NCBI RefSeq assembly: GCF_021568695.1
Contig: NZ_JAKGTI010000001.1
Span: 1 to 64,000 of the forward strand
Origin: Maritalea mediterranea
GTDB taxonomy: Bacteria > Pseudomonadota > Alphaproteobacteria > Rhizobiales > Devosiaceae
DNA length: 64,000 bases
Direction of reading: 5' to 3'
How positions within the stretch are numbered: position 1 is the first letter of the stretch; every line of letters begins with the position of its first letter. The notes beneath the pieces are model-generated. The model saw only the letters and a list, made by a program, of their open reading frames with translations, had not been told where the DNA came from and ran no database searches. Shown in pieces: positions 43,858 through 53,928 of the stretch. A program made the position numbers and the translations under genes.

Positions 43858-46476
43858 ATGACTTCGGAACGTTATAATCCGCGAGAGAGCGAACCCCATT
43901 GGCAAAAAGTTTGGGCGGACAACCAAAGCTTTGCTCTAAATGAGGACAGCGACAAGCCGAAATATTATGTCCTGGAAATGTTCCCCTACCCGTCTGGCCG
44001 CTGCCATGTGGGTCACGCGCGGAACTACACGATGGGCGATGTGATTGCCCGGTTCAAACGCGCCAAAGGCTATAATGTGTTGCACCCCATGGGGTGGGAC
44101 GCCTTCGGCATGCCAGCTGAAAATGCCGCCATGCAGAACAATGCACACCCCAAAGAGTGGACCTATAAAAATATCGAGTCCATGAAAGAGCAATTGGTGG
44201 CGCTGGGCTTGAGCCTTGATTGGTCTCGCGAGTTCGCGACGTGCGATCCGGAATATTATCACCAACAGCAAAAACTTTTCCTCGACTTTTTAAACGAAGG
44301 TCTGGTTTATCGCAAAAGCTCGAAGGTCAATTGGGACCCTGTCGACCATACTGTCTTGGCCAACGAACAGGTCATTGATGGCCGCGGCTGGCGCTCGGGC
44401 GCGCTGGTCGAGCAAAAAGAGCTGACCCAATGGTTCTTCAAAATCACTGATTTTGCCGAAGATCTGCTCAACGAGATCGACAATCTCGATGGATGGCCAG
44501 ACAAAGTGCGCCTGATGCAGGCCAACTGGATCGGCAAATCTGAGGGCCTGTTGGTCCGCTGGGCCCTGGAAGAAGCGACCGCGCCTAAAGGTCATTCGGA
44601 GTTGGAAGTCTATACAACCCGCCCGGACACAATTTTTGGCGCGTCCTTTATGGCCGTCGCGGCTGACCACCCGCTGGCACTGGCTGCCGCCAAGGACAAT
44701 CCGGACTTGAAAGAGTTCATCGAAGAATGTCGCCGCATGGGCACGTCTGTCGCCACCTTGGAGACGGCTGAAAAAAAAGGCTTCGACACTGGGATTCACG
44801 TGAAACATCCGTTTGACGAGAATTGGACTCTGCCCGTTTATGTCGCCAATTTCGTCCTGATGGACTATGGCACCGGGGCGATTTTTGGTTGCCCTTCGGG
44901 TGACCAGCGCGACCTAGACTTTGCCCGCAAATATGATCTGCCCGTGGTGCCCGTCGTCATGCCGAAGGATGGCGACGCGGCCAGCTTTGAGATTGGCGAT
45001 GAGGCCTACACAGATGATGGCGTGATGATCAATTCCAAATTCTTGGATGGCATGACACCCGAAGAGGCCTTTGACGAAGTGGCCCGTCGGCTGGAAAATG
45101 TCAGTATCAATAATCGTGAACAGGGCGAGCGCAAAGTGAATTACCGCTTGCGTGACTGGGGCGTCTCCCGCCAGCGTTATTGGGGCTGCCCGATCCCGAT
45201 CATCCATTGTGACAATTGCGGCGTGGTGCATGTGCCCGACGATCAATTGCCGGTTGAATTGCCCGATGACGTCACCTTCGATAAGCCGGGCAACCCGCTG
45301 GACCATCACCCCACGTGGAAACATGTGAACTGCCCCAATTGCGACAGCCCGGCCCGGCGCGAGACAGACACCATGGACACTTTTGTGGATTCCTCGTGGT
45401 ATTTCGCGCGCTTCACCGCGCCCCATGCCAAAACCCCGACCGTGAAAGACAAAGCGGACCATTGGCTGCCGGTCGATCAATATATTGGCGGCGTCGAGCA
45501 CGCGATTTTGCACTTGCTCTATTCGCGCTTCTTCGCCCGCGCCATGAAACAAACCGGACATTTGTCGGTCACCGAACCGTTCAAGGGTCTGTTCACCCAG
45601 GGCATGGTGACCCACGAAACCTATAAATCAGAAGATGGTGAATGGATCGCCCCCACTGATATTGACCTGAAAGAAGATGGTGACAAGCGCGAAGCCATTC
45701 ACAAAGACACGGGCAAACCGGTCAAAATCGGCTCGATCGAAAAAATGTCCAAGTCGAAAAAGAATGTGATCGATTTGTCATCCATGGCCGAAAGCTTCGG
45801 CGCCGATGCCACCCGCTGGTTCGTTTTGTCAGACTCCCCACCGGAGCGAGACGTGCAATGGACTGAATCGGGCATTGAAGGGGTATGGCGCTTCATCCAA
45901 CGGGTGTGGCGTTTGGTGGACGATGCCAAAACTATTCTGGCCAATCAGGAGATCGGCGCCAAAGCCCAGATTGATGCGGAAGATTTGCTGAAATCGGCGC
46001 ACCGGGCGATCGATCAGGTCACCGATGCGTACGACAATTTGCGCTTTAACCGCGCCATTGCCCAGATTTATGAATTGACCAATTCAATCTCAAAAGCCAT
46101 GGCCAAGATCAAAGGTGATGCCGCCAGCGATGAACGCAAAGCACTGAAATTTGCCATCGAAACCTTGGTGAAATTGTCCAACCCCATCGTCCCGCATTTG
46201 ACCGAAACCTGCTGGACCCATTTGGGCCACGAGGACTTGTTGGTGAATGAGGCTTGGCCAGAGGCAGATGAGAAATATCTGACCGATGACACCATCATGC
46301 TGCCCATCCAGGTAAACGGCAAAAAGCGTGCTGAATTGACCATCGCCAAAGACGCCACCAAAGCACAAATCGAGCAGGCTGCCTTGTCAGAAGCGCCAAT
46401 TGCGCGCATGCTGGACGGCAACAGCCCGAAAAAGGTGATTGTCGTCCCAGGTAGAATTGTCAATGTTGTCATCTAA
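43858..46476 (+). CDS. leuS: Leucyl-tRNA synthetase
   Basis: An 872-residue class I synthetase. The HIGH-type motif is H50-V-G-H53 and KMSKS is at 629-633; the CP1 editing domain lies between (T-T-R-P-D-T and the G-T-G-A region). The ATG at 43858 precedes T-S-E-R-Y-N-P; earlier in-frame starts lack family similarity. It leads the leuS-lptE-holA operon: lptE begins within or just after its last codons. A parS-like sequence lies inside it at 44792. Confidence 0.97.
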   Translation: MTSERYNPRESEPHWQKVWADNQSFALNEDSDKPKYYVLEMFPYPSGRCHVGHARNYTMGDVIARFKRAKGYNVLHPMGWDAFGMPAENAAMQNNAHPKEWTYKNIESMKEQLVALGLSLDWSREFATCDPEYYHQQQKLFLDFLNEGLVYRKSSKVNWDPVDHTVLANEQVIDGRGWRSGALVEQKELTQWFFKITDFAEDLLNEIDNLDGWPDKVRLMQANWIGKSEGLLVRWALEEATAPKGHSELEVYTTRPDTIFGASFMAVAADHPLALAAAKDNPDLKEFIEECRRMGTSVATLETAEKKGFDTGIHVKHPFDENWTLPVYVANFVLMDYGTGAIFGCPSGDQRDLDFARKYDLPVVPVVMPKDGDAASFEIGDEAYTDDGVMINSKFLDGMTPEEAFDEVARRLENVSINNREQGERKVNYRLRDWGVSRQRYWGCPIPIIHCDNCGVVHVPDDQLPVELPDDVTFDKPGNPLDHHPTWKHVNCPNCDSPARRETDTMDTFVDSSWYFARFTAPHAKTPTVKDKADHWLPVDQYIGGVEHAILHLLYSRFFARAMKQTGHLSVTEPFKGLFTQGMVTHETYKSEDGEWIAPTDIDLKEDGDKREAIHKDTGKPVKIGSIEKMSKSKKNVIDLSSMAESFGADATRWFVLSDSPPERDVQWTESGIEGVWRFIQRVWRLVDDAKTILANQEIGAKAQIDAEDLLKSAHRAIDQVTDAYDNLRFNRAIAQIYELTNSISKAMAKIKGDAASDERKALKFAIETLVKLSNPIVPHLTETCWTHLGHEDLLVNEAWPEADEKYLTDDTIMLPIQVNGKKRAELTIAKDATKAQIEQAALSEAPIARMLDGNSPKKVIVVPGRIVNVVI
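44792..44807. promoter_or_regulatory. parS: parS-like site in leuS
   Basis: GGATTCACGTGAAACA differs from the perfect site at 50520 at two positions. It has the full CACGTGAAACA right half. It lies about 5.7 kb from the perfect site and could be a weak ParB site or chance. Confidence 0.45.
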
Positions 46477-46963
46477 ATCTATGAAACTGGCCGCCCTGGC
46501 GGCCCTCACCGCAGCTCTGTTGGCCGGATGCACCCTGCGCCCGGCCTATCAGAGCACAGATCGGAATGCTCAATTTGATCTCAGCTATGCCGAACCTGAT
46601 TCGCGGCTGGAACAGATCATTTTTCAAAAAATTCGGTTCGATCTGGGTGAAGAGCAAGCCGCCGCCTATAAGCTGGATCTGAACGCCAGCGCCAGCGCGC
46701 GCAGCCTTTTTAAAGCTGGATCTCAATTCGCCCGAAACGAACAAGAAATGAAGGTCACCATTTCCTATCAGTTGATCCAGCTCGATAGCGAGGAAACGGT
46801 GCTTTCGGGTTCCCGTTTTGCCACGGCCACCTATCTCACGTCCGGGCAGTTGGTCGCCGACAAGGCCGCCAGTCAGGATGCGGAAAAACGCGCCGGCGAA
46901 GCCGCGGCCAAGCTGGTGGAAATTGATCTGTTGCAATTTTTCAATGAGGCACCGACCCAGTGA
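46463..46963 (+). CDS. lptE: LPS-assembly lipoprotein LptE
   Basis: A 166-residue outer-membrane lipoprotein with signal peptide and lipobox L-L-A-G-C, the acylated Cys being about residue 23. LptE plugs LptD and delivers lipopolysaccharide to the outer leaflet. The start is either the ATG at 46463, overlapping leuS by 14 bases, or the ATG at 46481; both leave the lipobox intact. Position between leuS and holA supports the name, since the mature sequence is poorly conserved in this family. Confidence 0.85.
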   Translation: MLSSKSMKLAALAALTAALLAGCTLRPAYQSTDRNAQFDLSYAEPDSRLEQIIFQKIRFDLGEEQAAAYKLDLNASASARSLFKAGSQFARNEQEMKVTISYQLIQLDSEETVLSGSRFATATYLTSGQLVADKAASQDAEKRAGEAAAKLVEIDLLQFFNEAPTQ

Positions 46964-47982
46964 CCGCCCTTAAAGCGCGCGATGTGCCCGGCTTTTTGAA
47001 AAAGCCCGACCTTAAATCCGGCATTGTCCTGATTTACGGGCCGGATGCGGGCCGCGTGCGCGAAACAACGGATCAGCTGCAAAAGCATTTTCAGGGCAAA
47101 GATGCTGATCCGATGAATTTGATCAGCCTGCAATTTGCAGATCTCGACAATCCCGACGCCACCATTGAGACCGAGGCCAACACCAGTTCCATGTTTGGCG
47201 GACAGCGCATTGTGCGGGTGCGCGGCGCCACCAACGCCCTCGCCCCGACACTTGAGCGGTTGGCCGCCGAAAATGTCCCTGCCATTTTGTTGGTGGAGGC
47301 CGGTAAATTGACCCCGAAAGACAAATTGCGCAAGGTGATGGAAAAGGCCAAATCGGCCCGCGCCCTGCCCTGTTTTGCTGATGATGCGCGCAGTTTGGAC
47401 CAGTTGATGCGCGAAATGTTTCGCGAAAATCAGATCCAAATTGATAATGACGCCCTGCAAGCCCTGAAAGACCAATTGGGCAATGACCGGCAGATCACGC
47501 GATCCGAGGTCGAAAAACTGATCCTATATGCCGCCCACAGCAGAAAAATCACGCTGGAAGATGTGATGGTGCTGTGTGGTGACAATGCCATGCTGGCGTT
47601 AGACGAGATTATCGACAGCGCCGGCACCGGCCATGTTCAAAAATTGGATCAAGCTCTGTCCCGCGCCTTCGATAGCGGTATCCATTCTTCCGCCATTCTC
47701 ACCCGGTCGCTGATGCACTTTACCTGGCTGCGCGCCCAACGCGCCAAATTGGACGAAGGCGCCGCCCTCGACCAATTGGTGAACAGCGCCCGCCCGCCGA
47801 TCCATTTTTCCCGCAAGGCCAAAGTACAGACCCAAATTCGCACCTGGTCCGCTCAAAATCTATCGTCAGCCTGCGCCCGCATTTACGACGCGATCGCCCA
47901 AACCCGCAAAAATGCCAGCCTCGATCTGGCCCATACGCGCCAGGCCCTCCTCGCCATCGCCACCATCGCAGCCCGACATTAG
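46960..47982 (+). CDS. holA: DNA polymerase III subunit delta
   Basis: A 340-residue clamp-loader delta subunit that opens the beta clamp. It starts with a GTG overlapping the lptE stop by four bases (GTGA). Family features are L-I-Y-G-P-D-A-G-R-V, the three-domain length, and the Q-L-G-N-D-R block near the middle. It ends the leuS-lptE-holA operon and converges on parB across a 299-base gap. Confidence 0.92.
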   Translation: MTALKARDVPGFLKKPDLKSGIVLIYGPDAGRVRETTDQLQKHFQGKDADPMNLISLQFADLDNPDATIETEANTSSMFGGQRIVRVRGATNALAPTLERLAAENVPAILLVEAGKLTPKDKLRKVMEKAKSARALPCFADDARSLDQLMREMFRENQIQIDNDALQALKDQLGNDRQITRSEVEKLILYAAHSRKITLEDVMVLCGDNAMLALDEIIDSAGTGHVQKLDQALSRAFDSGIHSSAILTRSLMHFTWLRAQRAKLDEGAALDQLVNSARPPIHFSRKAKVQTQIRTWSAQNLSSACARIYDAIAQTRKNASLDLAHTRQALLAIATIAARH

Positions 47983-48281
47983 GCAGTGCGGCGTGTCAAT
48001 TTTGTAAAGAATCGACCGAAACCGGGCGATTTTTGACATTTTACCCCTTTTCTCTCGTGCCCTTCAGCGTGCATTGACCCGACTTTTGAAGCTGAAGGCG
48101 ACGAGAGAAACGCACTATTTTGGACATAATGGCGGCAAAATCACAATGAACGCCCAAAATCCGGGACCAATTTTGTTGGACAACGAGGTATTTTTTGAAA
48201 ATTATTGACTCAGCGCCGACCGCACATAAAAAAAGGCGGGCCAAATTGACCCGCCCTTTCACTTGAATCACGTGCTGTGAA
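47983..48281. other. holA-parB convergent gap with a long inverted repeat
   Basis: Besides the parB terminator, this gap holds 19-base inverted arms at 48050-48068 and 48091-48109 (17 of 19 pair; the two odd bases are a GC/CG swap) around a 22-base loop. A second, weaker pairing may exist between CCGGGCGATTTTTG near 48023 and CCCAAAATCCGGG near 48153. No T run follows, so the main hairpin is not an obvious terminator. Confidence 0.6.
48228..48257 (-). terminator. parB intrinsic terminator
   Basis: On the minus strand a GGCGGG/CCCGCC stem with an eight-base loop is followed by seven T. It lies about 25 bases after the parB stop codon. Confidence 0.85.
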
Positions 48282-49181
48282 CTACTTTAACTTTGAACCC
48301 TGCAGCCGCGAGCACACATCGTCAAGCTGATCCAACGTGCGATATTTAATCTCAATTTTACCGCCGCGCTCTTTATGGTCGATAGAGACCTTAAGACCCA
48401 ACATATCGGACAGCTCTTTTTCCAACGCCAACGTGTCCGAGTCTTTTTGTTTTTTCTTACTGCCAGCTGCAGACGAACCGCCCGCCTCATCAGCGCGCAA
48501 TTGTTTTTGCACCAGATTTTCGGCTTCACGCACGCTCAAACCGCCATCCACAATTCGTTGCGCTAATGCGGACGGATCTTTAGCGGTGATCAATGCCCGC
48601 GCATGCCCGGCAGACAGAGCCCCATCGGCCACATAGCCCTGCACGCTCTCCGGCAATTTCATCAACCGCAACGTGTTGGCCACGTGGGACCGGCTTTTGC
48701 CAATCACCTGTGCCAAATCAGACTGTGTATAGCCAAATTGCTGCATTAACTGGTCATAACCTCTTGATTCCTCTAAAGGATTCAGGTCAGACCGTTGTAC
48801 GTTTTCAATGATCGCCAGCTCAAGGGCTTCCCGATCATCCAACTCGCGGATAATAACGGGGACTTCATGCAAGCCTGCCCGTTGGGCTGCGCGCCACCTG
48901 CGTTCACCTGCCACCAACTCATATTGGTCCGGCTCAACTTTACTCGGCCGCACCAGAATGGGCTGCATAATGCCCTTTTCTTTGATTGAATTGGTGAGAT
49001 CTTCCAATTCTTCGACAGAAAAGTGCCGTCGCGGGTTGTTGGGACTGGCAACGATAAATTCAACCGGCAACCGACGAATGCCAGAACTATCCGCATGACG
49101 CGGTGCATCCATTGGCGGAGTATCGCCGATGAGCGCCGCAAGTCCCCGACCCAACCGATTATTAGGATTCTTTTCATTCAT
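48282..49181 (-). CDS. parB: Chromosome-partitioning protein ParB
   Basis: A 299-residue CTP-dependent clamp that loads at parS and slides along DNA. The N-terminal ParA-stimulating segment (L-G-R-G-L-A-A-L-I) is at residues 10-18, the CTP motif G-E-R-R-W-R-A at 92-98, E-N-V-Q-R at 126-130, and the helix-turn-helix near 150-172. A dimerisation domain ends the protein. It is 11 bases downstream of parA. The matching parS sites are in the adjacent rsmG-mnmE region. Confidence 0.97.
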   Translation of the reverse strand: MNEKNPNNRLGRGLAALIGDTPPMDAPRHADSSGIRRLPVEFIVASPNNPRRHFSVEELEDLTNSIKEKGIMQPILVRPSKVEPDQYELVAGERRWRAAQRAGLHEVPVIIRELDDREALELAIIENVQRSDLNPLEESRGYDQLMQQFGYTQSDLAQVIGKSRSHVANTLRLMKLPESVQGYVADGALSAGHARALITAKDPSALAQRIVDGGLSVREAENLVQKQLRADEAGGSSAAGSKKKQKDSDTLALEKELSDMLGLKVSIDHKERGGKIEIKYRTLDQLDDVCSRLQGSKLK

Positions 49182-49192
49182 CGCTTTAACCC

Positions 49193-49993
49193 TTATGCCG
49201 CTTTCAACCGGCGTTCACGCTTAATCACTTCGGTGGCCAACCGCAAATAGGCCTGGGATCCCGCACATTTCAAATCATACAGCAAGGCGGGCTTGCCATA
49301 AGACGGCGCCTCAGAAAGCCGAACATTACGCGGGATCACCGTGTCATAAACCAACTCTCCCAAATGTGCGCGCACATCGTCCAGAACCTGCATGGACAGA
49401 TTGTTGCGCTTGTCAAACATGGTCATAATCACACCCTGCACATAAAGGTTCGGGTTGAGATTGGTCTTGATTTGTTCAATGGTTTGAAGCAATTGGCTCA
49501 AACCTTCCAAAGCAAAAAACTCGCACTGCATCGGCACCAATACCGCATCAGCTGCCGCCAGGGCGTTAATCGTCAATAGGTTAAGCGAGGGTGGACAATC
49601 AACCAGAATGTAGGTAATGGGCTTACCTTCATGATAAAGGCTGCCGGCATTATCCAACGCATTGCGCAAGCGATAGGCCCGATCCTTTTCCTCGGCTATC
49701 GCCAATTCCAAGCCCAACAAATCCATGGTAGACGGCACAATCGCCACATTGGGCACATTGGTGTGCAAAATCGCTTCTTCCAGCTCCACCTCACCCGTCA
49801 TCAGATCATAGGCGGAGTACTGGCGCGTACTGCGCTCGACACCAATGCCGGTACTGGCGTTCCCCTGGGGGTCGATATCCACAATCAACACCCGCTCGCC
49901 AATGGCGGCCAATGCCGTCGCAAGATTAATCGCAGTTGTGGTTTTACCCACACCACCCTTTTGGTTTGCCAAAGTCAGAATACGCGGCCGCAT
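49193..49993 (-). CDS. parA: Chromosome-partitioning ATPase ParA
   Basis: A 266-residue deviant Walker ATPase that binds DNA non-specifically and moves ParB-parS complexes. The P-loop K-G-G-V-G-K-T-T is at residues 12-19, and D-C-P-P-S-L and D-I-D-P-Q-G-N are present. I start at the ATG at 49991-49993 because AGGAGG lies seven bases before it; a TTG six codons upstream is less likely. It is co-directional with rsmG, 25 bases downstream of it. Confidence 0.97.
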   Translation of the reverse strand: MRPRILTLANQKGGVGKTTTAINLATALAAIGERVLIVDIDPQGNASTGIGVERSTRQYSAYDLMTGEVELEEAILHTNVPNVAIVPSTMDLLGLELAIAEEKDRAYRLRNALDNAGSLYHEGKPITYILVDCPPSLNLLTINALAAADAVLVPMQCEFFALEGLSQLLQTIEQIKTNLNPNLYVQGVIMTMFDKRNNLSMQVLDDVRAHLGELVYDTVIPRNVRLSEAPSYGKPALLYDLKCAGSQAYLRLATEVIKRERRLKAA

Positions 49994-50018
49994 CGACGCC
50001 TCCTGTGCCAAATTTGCC

Positions 50019-50678
50019 CTAAAACTGCTCTAGATCCGTGATTTGGACAATAGCAGCGTCATTTTGGGTCTTACTGATCACTGTTGAGTAAGTATAGCGC
50101 CATTTTTGCAAAGATTCTTCTATTTCTTTGCTATATCCCCGGCCTTTTTGGAATAATCCCACAGAATTTTCCTGCCAAAAGGGCGAAACATGAGTCAAAA
50201 TATCGGTCAAAGGGGCAAAAGCGCGGGCGGTAAACACATCTACCGGCCCAATTTCCTTAGGGTTGAGCGACTCTGCCCGCTCTGTATGAATCTTCGCGTT
50301 GAGGTCCAGTTCACGCACCATTTGGCGCAAAAAAGAACCCTTTCGGCCATTGGACTCAACCATATGAATGGTGGTATTCTGCTGTTTCAAGGCAATTGCA
50401 AGCGGGATCGCTGGAAATCCACCGCCACTACCAAAGTCAACCAAAGTGCGCGAATCAGCGCGAATCATTGGGATAAGTTGTAGACAATCGAGGAAATGCC
50501 TTGACCATATTTCAGACAGTGTTTCACGTGAAACAAGGTTCTTGATTTTCTGCCATTTGATCAGACTTGCTTCGTAAAAAAGCAGATGCTCGACGATCGA
50601 ATCAACCTGCTCTCCATTGCCTGCCCACGCATCCAGTGACGCCAAATAGGTGGCAACTGCGGCTTGCTCGCTGCCCAT
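50019..50678 (-). CDS. rsmG: 16S rRNA m7G527 methyltransferase RsmG (GidB)
   Basis: A 219-residue AdoMet-dependent methyltransferase modifying G527 of 16S rRNA; loss gives low-level streptomycin resistance in other bacteria. The AdoMet motif L-V-D-F-G-S-G-G-G-F-P and the F-T-A-R-A-F-A-P-L block are intact. Its ATG overlaps the mnmG stop by one base (TAATG). A perfect parS site lies within the coding region near its 5' third. Confidence 0.95.
   Translation of the reverse strand: MGSEQAAVATYLASLDAWAGNGEQVDSIVEHLLFYEASLIKWQKIKNLVSRETLSEIWSRHFLDCLQLIPMIRADSRTLVDFGSGGGFPAIPLAIALKQQNTTIHMVESNGRKGSFLRQMVRELDLNAKIHTERAESLNPKEIGPVDVFTARAFAPLTDILTHVSPFWQENSVGLFQKGRGYSKEIEESLQKWRYTYSTVISKTQNDAAIVQITDLEQF
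50520..50535. promoter_or_regulatory. parS: Perfect parS site in rsmG
   Basis: TGTTTCACGTGAAACA is the full 16-bp palindromic ParB-binding consensus. It is inside rsmG, under 1.4 kb from parB and about 6.3 kb from the putative origin. Confidence 0.95.
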
Positions 50679-52558
50679 TAGCCTGTCCGGGTCTTCTTGA
50701 CGAGATAGCCCCGCTTGATCACGGCCAGGATCAAGGTAATCGCCGCCGGGGTGATGCCTTCAATCTTCTGGGCATGAGCTATGGTCTTGGGCCTTGCCTG
50801 CTCCAACTTCTGCCGCATTTCCCCTGAAAGACCTGACAGCTGGCTATAATCCATCCACTCGGGGATTGCCCGCTTTTCATCGCGTTGCATAGCCTCTACA
50901 TCTGCCTGCTGCCGATCCAGATAGACTGCATATTGCGCATCGACGCTGACTTGCTCCACGACCTTTTCGTCAAGGTTTTTGAGCTCCGGCCAAACGCGTT
51001 GCAGATCGGCAAACTCGATGGTCGGATAGGACAACAAATCAAAAGCCGTCCGCCGCACCCCATCAGCATTAATTTTCAAACCATGTTTTGCTGCTTCATT
51101 CGGCGTGATGGTTAACGATTTCAAAAGGCCGCTTGCATGATCCAACGCGGCCATCTTGCGTGTAAAGGCAGAGTTACGTGTGGGCCCAACCAATCCATAC
51201 CGCACACCAATTGGTGTCAAGCGCTGATCAGCATTGTCCGCGCGCAAATGGAGCCGAAATTCGGCGCGTGAGGTAAACATACGATAGGGTTCCGTCACCC
51301 CACGTGTCACCAAATCATCAATCATTACAGCCAGATAGCTTTGTGTCCGTGACAGATGCATGCCCGCTTCACCGCGTGCCGCCAAGGCTGCGTTCGCGCC
51401 GGCCAGCAAGCCCTGAGCCCCCGCTTCCTCATAGCCTGTGGTGCCGTTTATCTGCCCTGCCAGATAAAGCCCGGGCTGCTTTTGCAACTCCAGCGCATGA
51501 GTAAGTTCGCGTGGGTCCACATAATCATATTCGATGGCATAACCGGGCTGAATAATCTCAGCGTTCTCTAAGCCTGGCAATGCACGGATGAACTTCAACT
51601 GCACCTCTTCCGGCAAGCTGGTGGAAAGACCATTGGGATAGATGGTGTGATCGTCTAGCCCTTCAGGTTCCAAAAAGATCTGATGACTGTCCCGGTCATT
51701 AAACCGCACAATTTTATCTTCAATCGACGGGCAATAGCGTGGGCCCTTGCTGTCAATCTGGCCAGAATACATGGCCGAAAAATGCAGATTGTCCACAATG
51801 ATCTGATGCATCTTCTTATCGGTTCGTGTGATATAGCACGGCACCTGGGGCACAGTAATTTCATCGGTGAGCATAGAGAAGGCTTCCTTCTCTTCATCCC
51901 CGTGTTGCACCTCCAGAACATCCCAATTGATGGTTCGGCCATCAAGCCGCGGTGGTGTGCCGGTCTTAAGTCGACCCAGCTGCAGGCCCAACTTTTCCAA
52001 ACGGTCCGAAAGGCCAAGCACCGGCGCTTCACCGACGCGTCCTGCGGGAATCTTCTTTTCCCCCAAATGAATGAGCCCACGCAAAAAGGTGCCAGTGGTC
52101 AAGACAACTTTCTTCGCCCCAATGATCTCGCCACCGCCGAGCTTTACGCCCTTTACAATGCCGTCCTGCGTCGAGATGTCATTGACTTCGCCTTCAATTA
52201 CCGTCAGATTGTCCTGCGCACCTATAGCCGCCTGCATCGCCCTTTTATAGAGCTTGCGATCCGTCTGTGCCCGCGGTCCGCGCACCGCCGGACCTTTCCG
52301 GCGATTAAGCAGTCTGTATTGAATGCCCGCCTGGTCAGCCACGCGCCCCATCAGCCCGTCGAGCGCGTCAATCTCACGCACCAAATGTCCTTTACCCAAA
52401 CCACCAATGGCCGGGTTGCATGACATTTCGCCCAGTTTATCAAACTGGTGGGTCACCAAGGCGGTTTTTGCGCCGATGCGGGCCGATGCTGCGGCCGCTT
52501 CACATCCGGCGTGGCCGCCACCGACAATGATGACATCAAATTGTTCGCATTCACTCAT
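50678..52558 (-). CDS. mnmG: tRNA uridine carboxymethylaminomethyl synthase MnmG (GidA)
   Basis: A 626-residue FAD protein that with MnmE makes cmnm5U34 in tRNA. The dinucleotide motif [14 protein letters not shown] is at the N-terminus, and the G-L-G-K-G-H-L, C-P-S-I-E-D-K and G-T-T-G-Y-E-E-A motifs are present. It lies between mnmE and rsmG in the origin-proximal operon. Confidence 0.97.
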   Translation of the reverse strand: MSECEQFDVIIVGGGHAGCEAAAASARIGAKTALVTHQFDKLGEMSCNPAIGGLGKGHLVREIDALDGLMGRVADQAGIQYRLLNRRKGPAVRGPRAQTDRKLYKRAMQAAIGAQDNLTVIEGEVNDISTQDGIVKGVKLGGGEIIGAKKVVLTTGTFLRGLIHLGEKKIPAGRVGEAPVLGLSDRLEKLGLQLGRLKTGTPPRLDGRTINWDVLEVQHGDEEKEAFSMLTDEITVPQVPCYITRTDKKMHQIIVDNLHFSAMYSGQIDSKGPRYCPSIEDKIVRFNDRDSHQIFLEPEGLDDHTIYPNGLSTSLPEEVQLKFIRALPGLENAEIIQPGYAIEYDYVDPRELTHALELQKQPGLYLAGQINGTTGYEEAGAQGLLAGANAALAARGEAGMHLSRTQSYLAVMIDDLVTRGVTEPYRMFTSRAEFRLHLRADNADQRLTPIGVRYGLVGPTRNSAFTRKMAALDHASGLLKSLTITPNEAAKHGLKINADGVRRTAFDLLSYPTIEFADLQRVWPELKNLDEKVVEQVSVDAQYAVYLDRQQADVEAMQRDEKRAIPEWMDYSQLSGLSGEMRQKLEQARPKTIAHAQKIEGITPAAITLILAVIKRGYLVKKTRTG

Positions 52559-52574
52559 GTTGAAAGCACCTTTT

Positions 52575-52590
52575 GTTTCACGTGAATCCG
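52575..52590. promoter_or_regulatory. parS: parS-like site between mnmG and mnmE
   Basis: TGTTTCACGTGAATCC matches the perfect site except at positions 14 and 16. It lies in the 54-base gap before mnmG, 26 bp from the next site. Confidence 0.8.
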
Positions 52591-52600
52591 CTTCCGGATT

Positions 52601-52616
52601 GTTTCACGTGAATCAT
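52601..52616. promoter_or_regulatory. parS: parS site at the mnmE 3' end
   Basis: TGTTTCACGTGAATCA differs from the perfect site at one position. Its centre is 26 bp from the previous site's centre, and it overlaps the mnmE stop codon. Confidence 0.85.
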
Positions 52617-53911
52617 TTGCCTATGCAAAAGCCGGCAAAAAGCCGGTCCAATATGTCTTCTGCGTCAACCAAACCGATCAGGCGGGAAAGGCATACTGTT
52701 CCACGGCGCAAATCTTCGGCGACAAGTTCGAGAGGTTTAGTCAAATCCTGCGCGCTCTGCAAGTGTTTGATCGTTTCTTCGATCGCTTGTTTATCTCGGG
52801 TATGTGAAATCAGCTGGGTTTCCCGTGAATCCTTTTGGCGCAGCGCCTGTTCAGTCAATCGGTCTAAAAGGTCAGCGATTCCTAAGCCCGATTTGGCGGA
52901 TATCGGGAGAGTTTCACGTGAATCCATGGATGTTGCCGTAAGGTCGGACTTTGTTAAAATATGCCAGTCGGCTTTTGGATAGACCGGCCCCTCATTCCGC
53001 GTGCCGTCTATAAGTTCTATGACAAGATTGGCCTGTTCGATGGCGCGGTATGACCGGCTGATGCCCTCAATTTCAACAATATCGTCGGTTTCTCGAATAC
53101 CGGCTGTGTCGTAAAGGCTGAATAGCTGTCCACCAATATCAATCTCAACTTCAATCACATCACGAGTTGTGCCGGGCACGTCGGTCACAATGGCTTTATC
53201 CGTTTGGGCCAATCGATTCAGCAAAGTAGATTTGCCCACATTCGGTCGGCCAACCAAAGCCACGCGATAGCCATCTCGAATGATTTGACCTTGTTCGAAG
53301 CTATCCAGAGCTGTGGTTAAGTCTTGAATAAGTTTGTCGATATCTTGTTGAAAGGCTGGGGGCAATTCATCCTCGACATCGCCTTCGTCGCTGAAATCCA
53401 GTCGAGCTTCAGCCTCAGCCAGCAGATCGACAATGGATGTGCGCCAATGATGAACCTTTTGTGAAAGGCCGCCACGCATTCGGCGCATCGCCAGCGCCCT
53501 TTGTCCCTCGGTTTTGGCATCCAACAGATCCCCCAAACCCTCTATTTCGGTCAGATCCATTTTGCCATTTTCAAAAGCACGTTGCGAAAATTCACCCGCT
53601 TCAGCCAACCGTACACCCTCATGGCCGATGGCTAACTGCAAAAGTTTTTGGACGACAGCCTGGCTGCCATGGCAATGCAACTCCACCACATCCTCACCTG
53701 TAAAGCTGTGTGGTGCGGGAAAATACAGCACAATTGCTTCATCCAGCGGTTGGCCTGTTTCGTCCTTAAGTGTACAAAATTTGGCGCGGCGTGGTTGGGG
53801 ACAGTCCGCCCCCAACGCGGAAAGCACCTGGCGGGCAGATGGGCCGGAAAGCCGCAACACTGCCACCCCGGAAGGAAGGCCACCACTGGACAACGCAATA
53901 ATGGTCTCCAT
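52613..53911 (-). CDS. mnmE: tRNA modification GTPase MnmE
   Basis: A 432-residue GTPase partner of MnmG. The N-terminal tetrahydrofolate-binding domain is followed by a G domain (G-R-P-N-V-G-K-S-T, D-V-P-G-T-T-R-D, D-T-A-G-I-R-E) inserted in a helical domain. The C-terminal F-C-I-G-K motif, which supplies the catalytic Cys, is intact. At least one parS-like site lies inside the gene. It is downstream of rho on the same strand. Confidence 0.96.
   Translation of the reverse strand: METIIALSSGGLPSGVAVLRLSGPSARQVLSALGADCPQPRRAKFCTLKDETGQPLDEAIVLYFPAPHSFTGEDVVELHCHGSQAVVQKLLQLAIGHEGVRLAEAGEFSQRAFENGKMDLTEIEGLGDLLDAKTEGQRALAMRRMRGGLSQKVHHWRTSIVDLLAEAEARLDFSDEGDVEDELPPAFQQDIDKLIQDLTTALDSFEQGQIIRDGYRVALVGRPNVGKSTLLNRLAQTDKAIVTDVPGTTRDVIEVEIDIGGQLFSLYDTAGIRETDDIVEIEGISRSYRAIEQANLVIELIDGTRNEGPVYPKADWHILTKSDLTATSMDSRETLPISAKSGLGIADLLDRLTEQALRQKDSRETQLISHTRDKQAIEETIKHLQSAQDLTKPLELVAEDLRRGTVCLSRLIGLVDAEDILDRLFAGFCIGK
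52910..52925. promoter_or_regulatory. parS: Degenerate parS-like site in mnmE
   Basis: AGTTTCACGTGAATCC keeps the GTTTCACGTGAA core with three changes from the perfect site. A weaker match with a broken core (GGTTTCCCGTGAATCC) is at 52817-52832. Confidence 0.6.
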
Positions 53912-53928
53912 GCGCCGCCTCCACGCTA

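Noticed and set aside
48266-48281. CACGTG core near parB as a parS site
   Set aside because: The flanks (GAATCACGTGCTGTGA) do not match the GTTTC/GAAAC arms. Other CACGTG hexamers, e.g. near 8183, 14764, 41667 and 54467, fail the same test.
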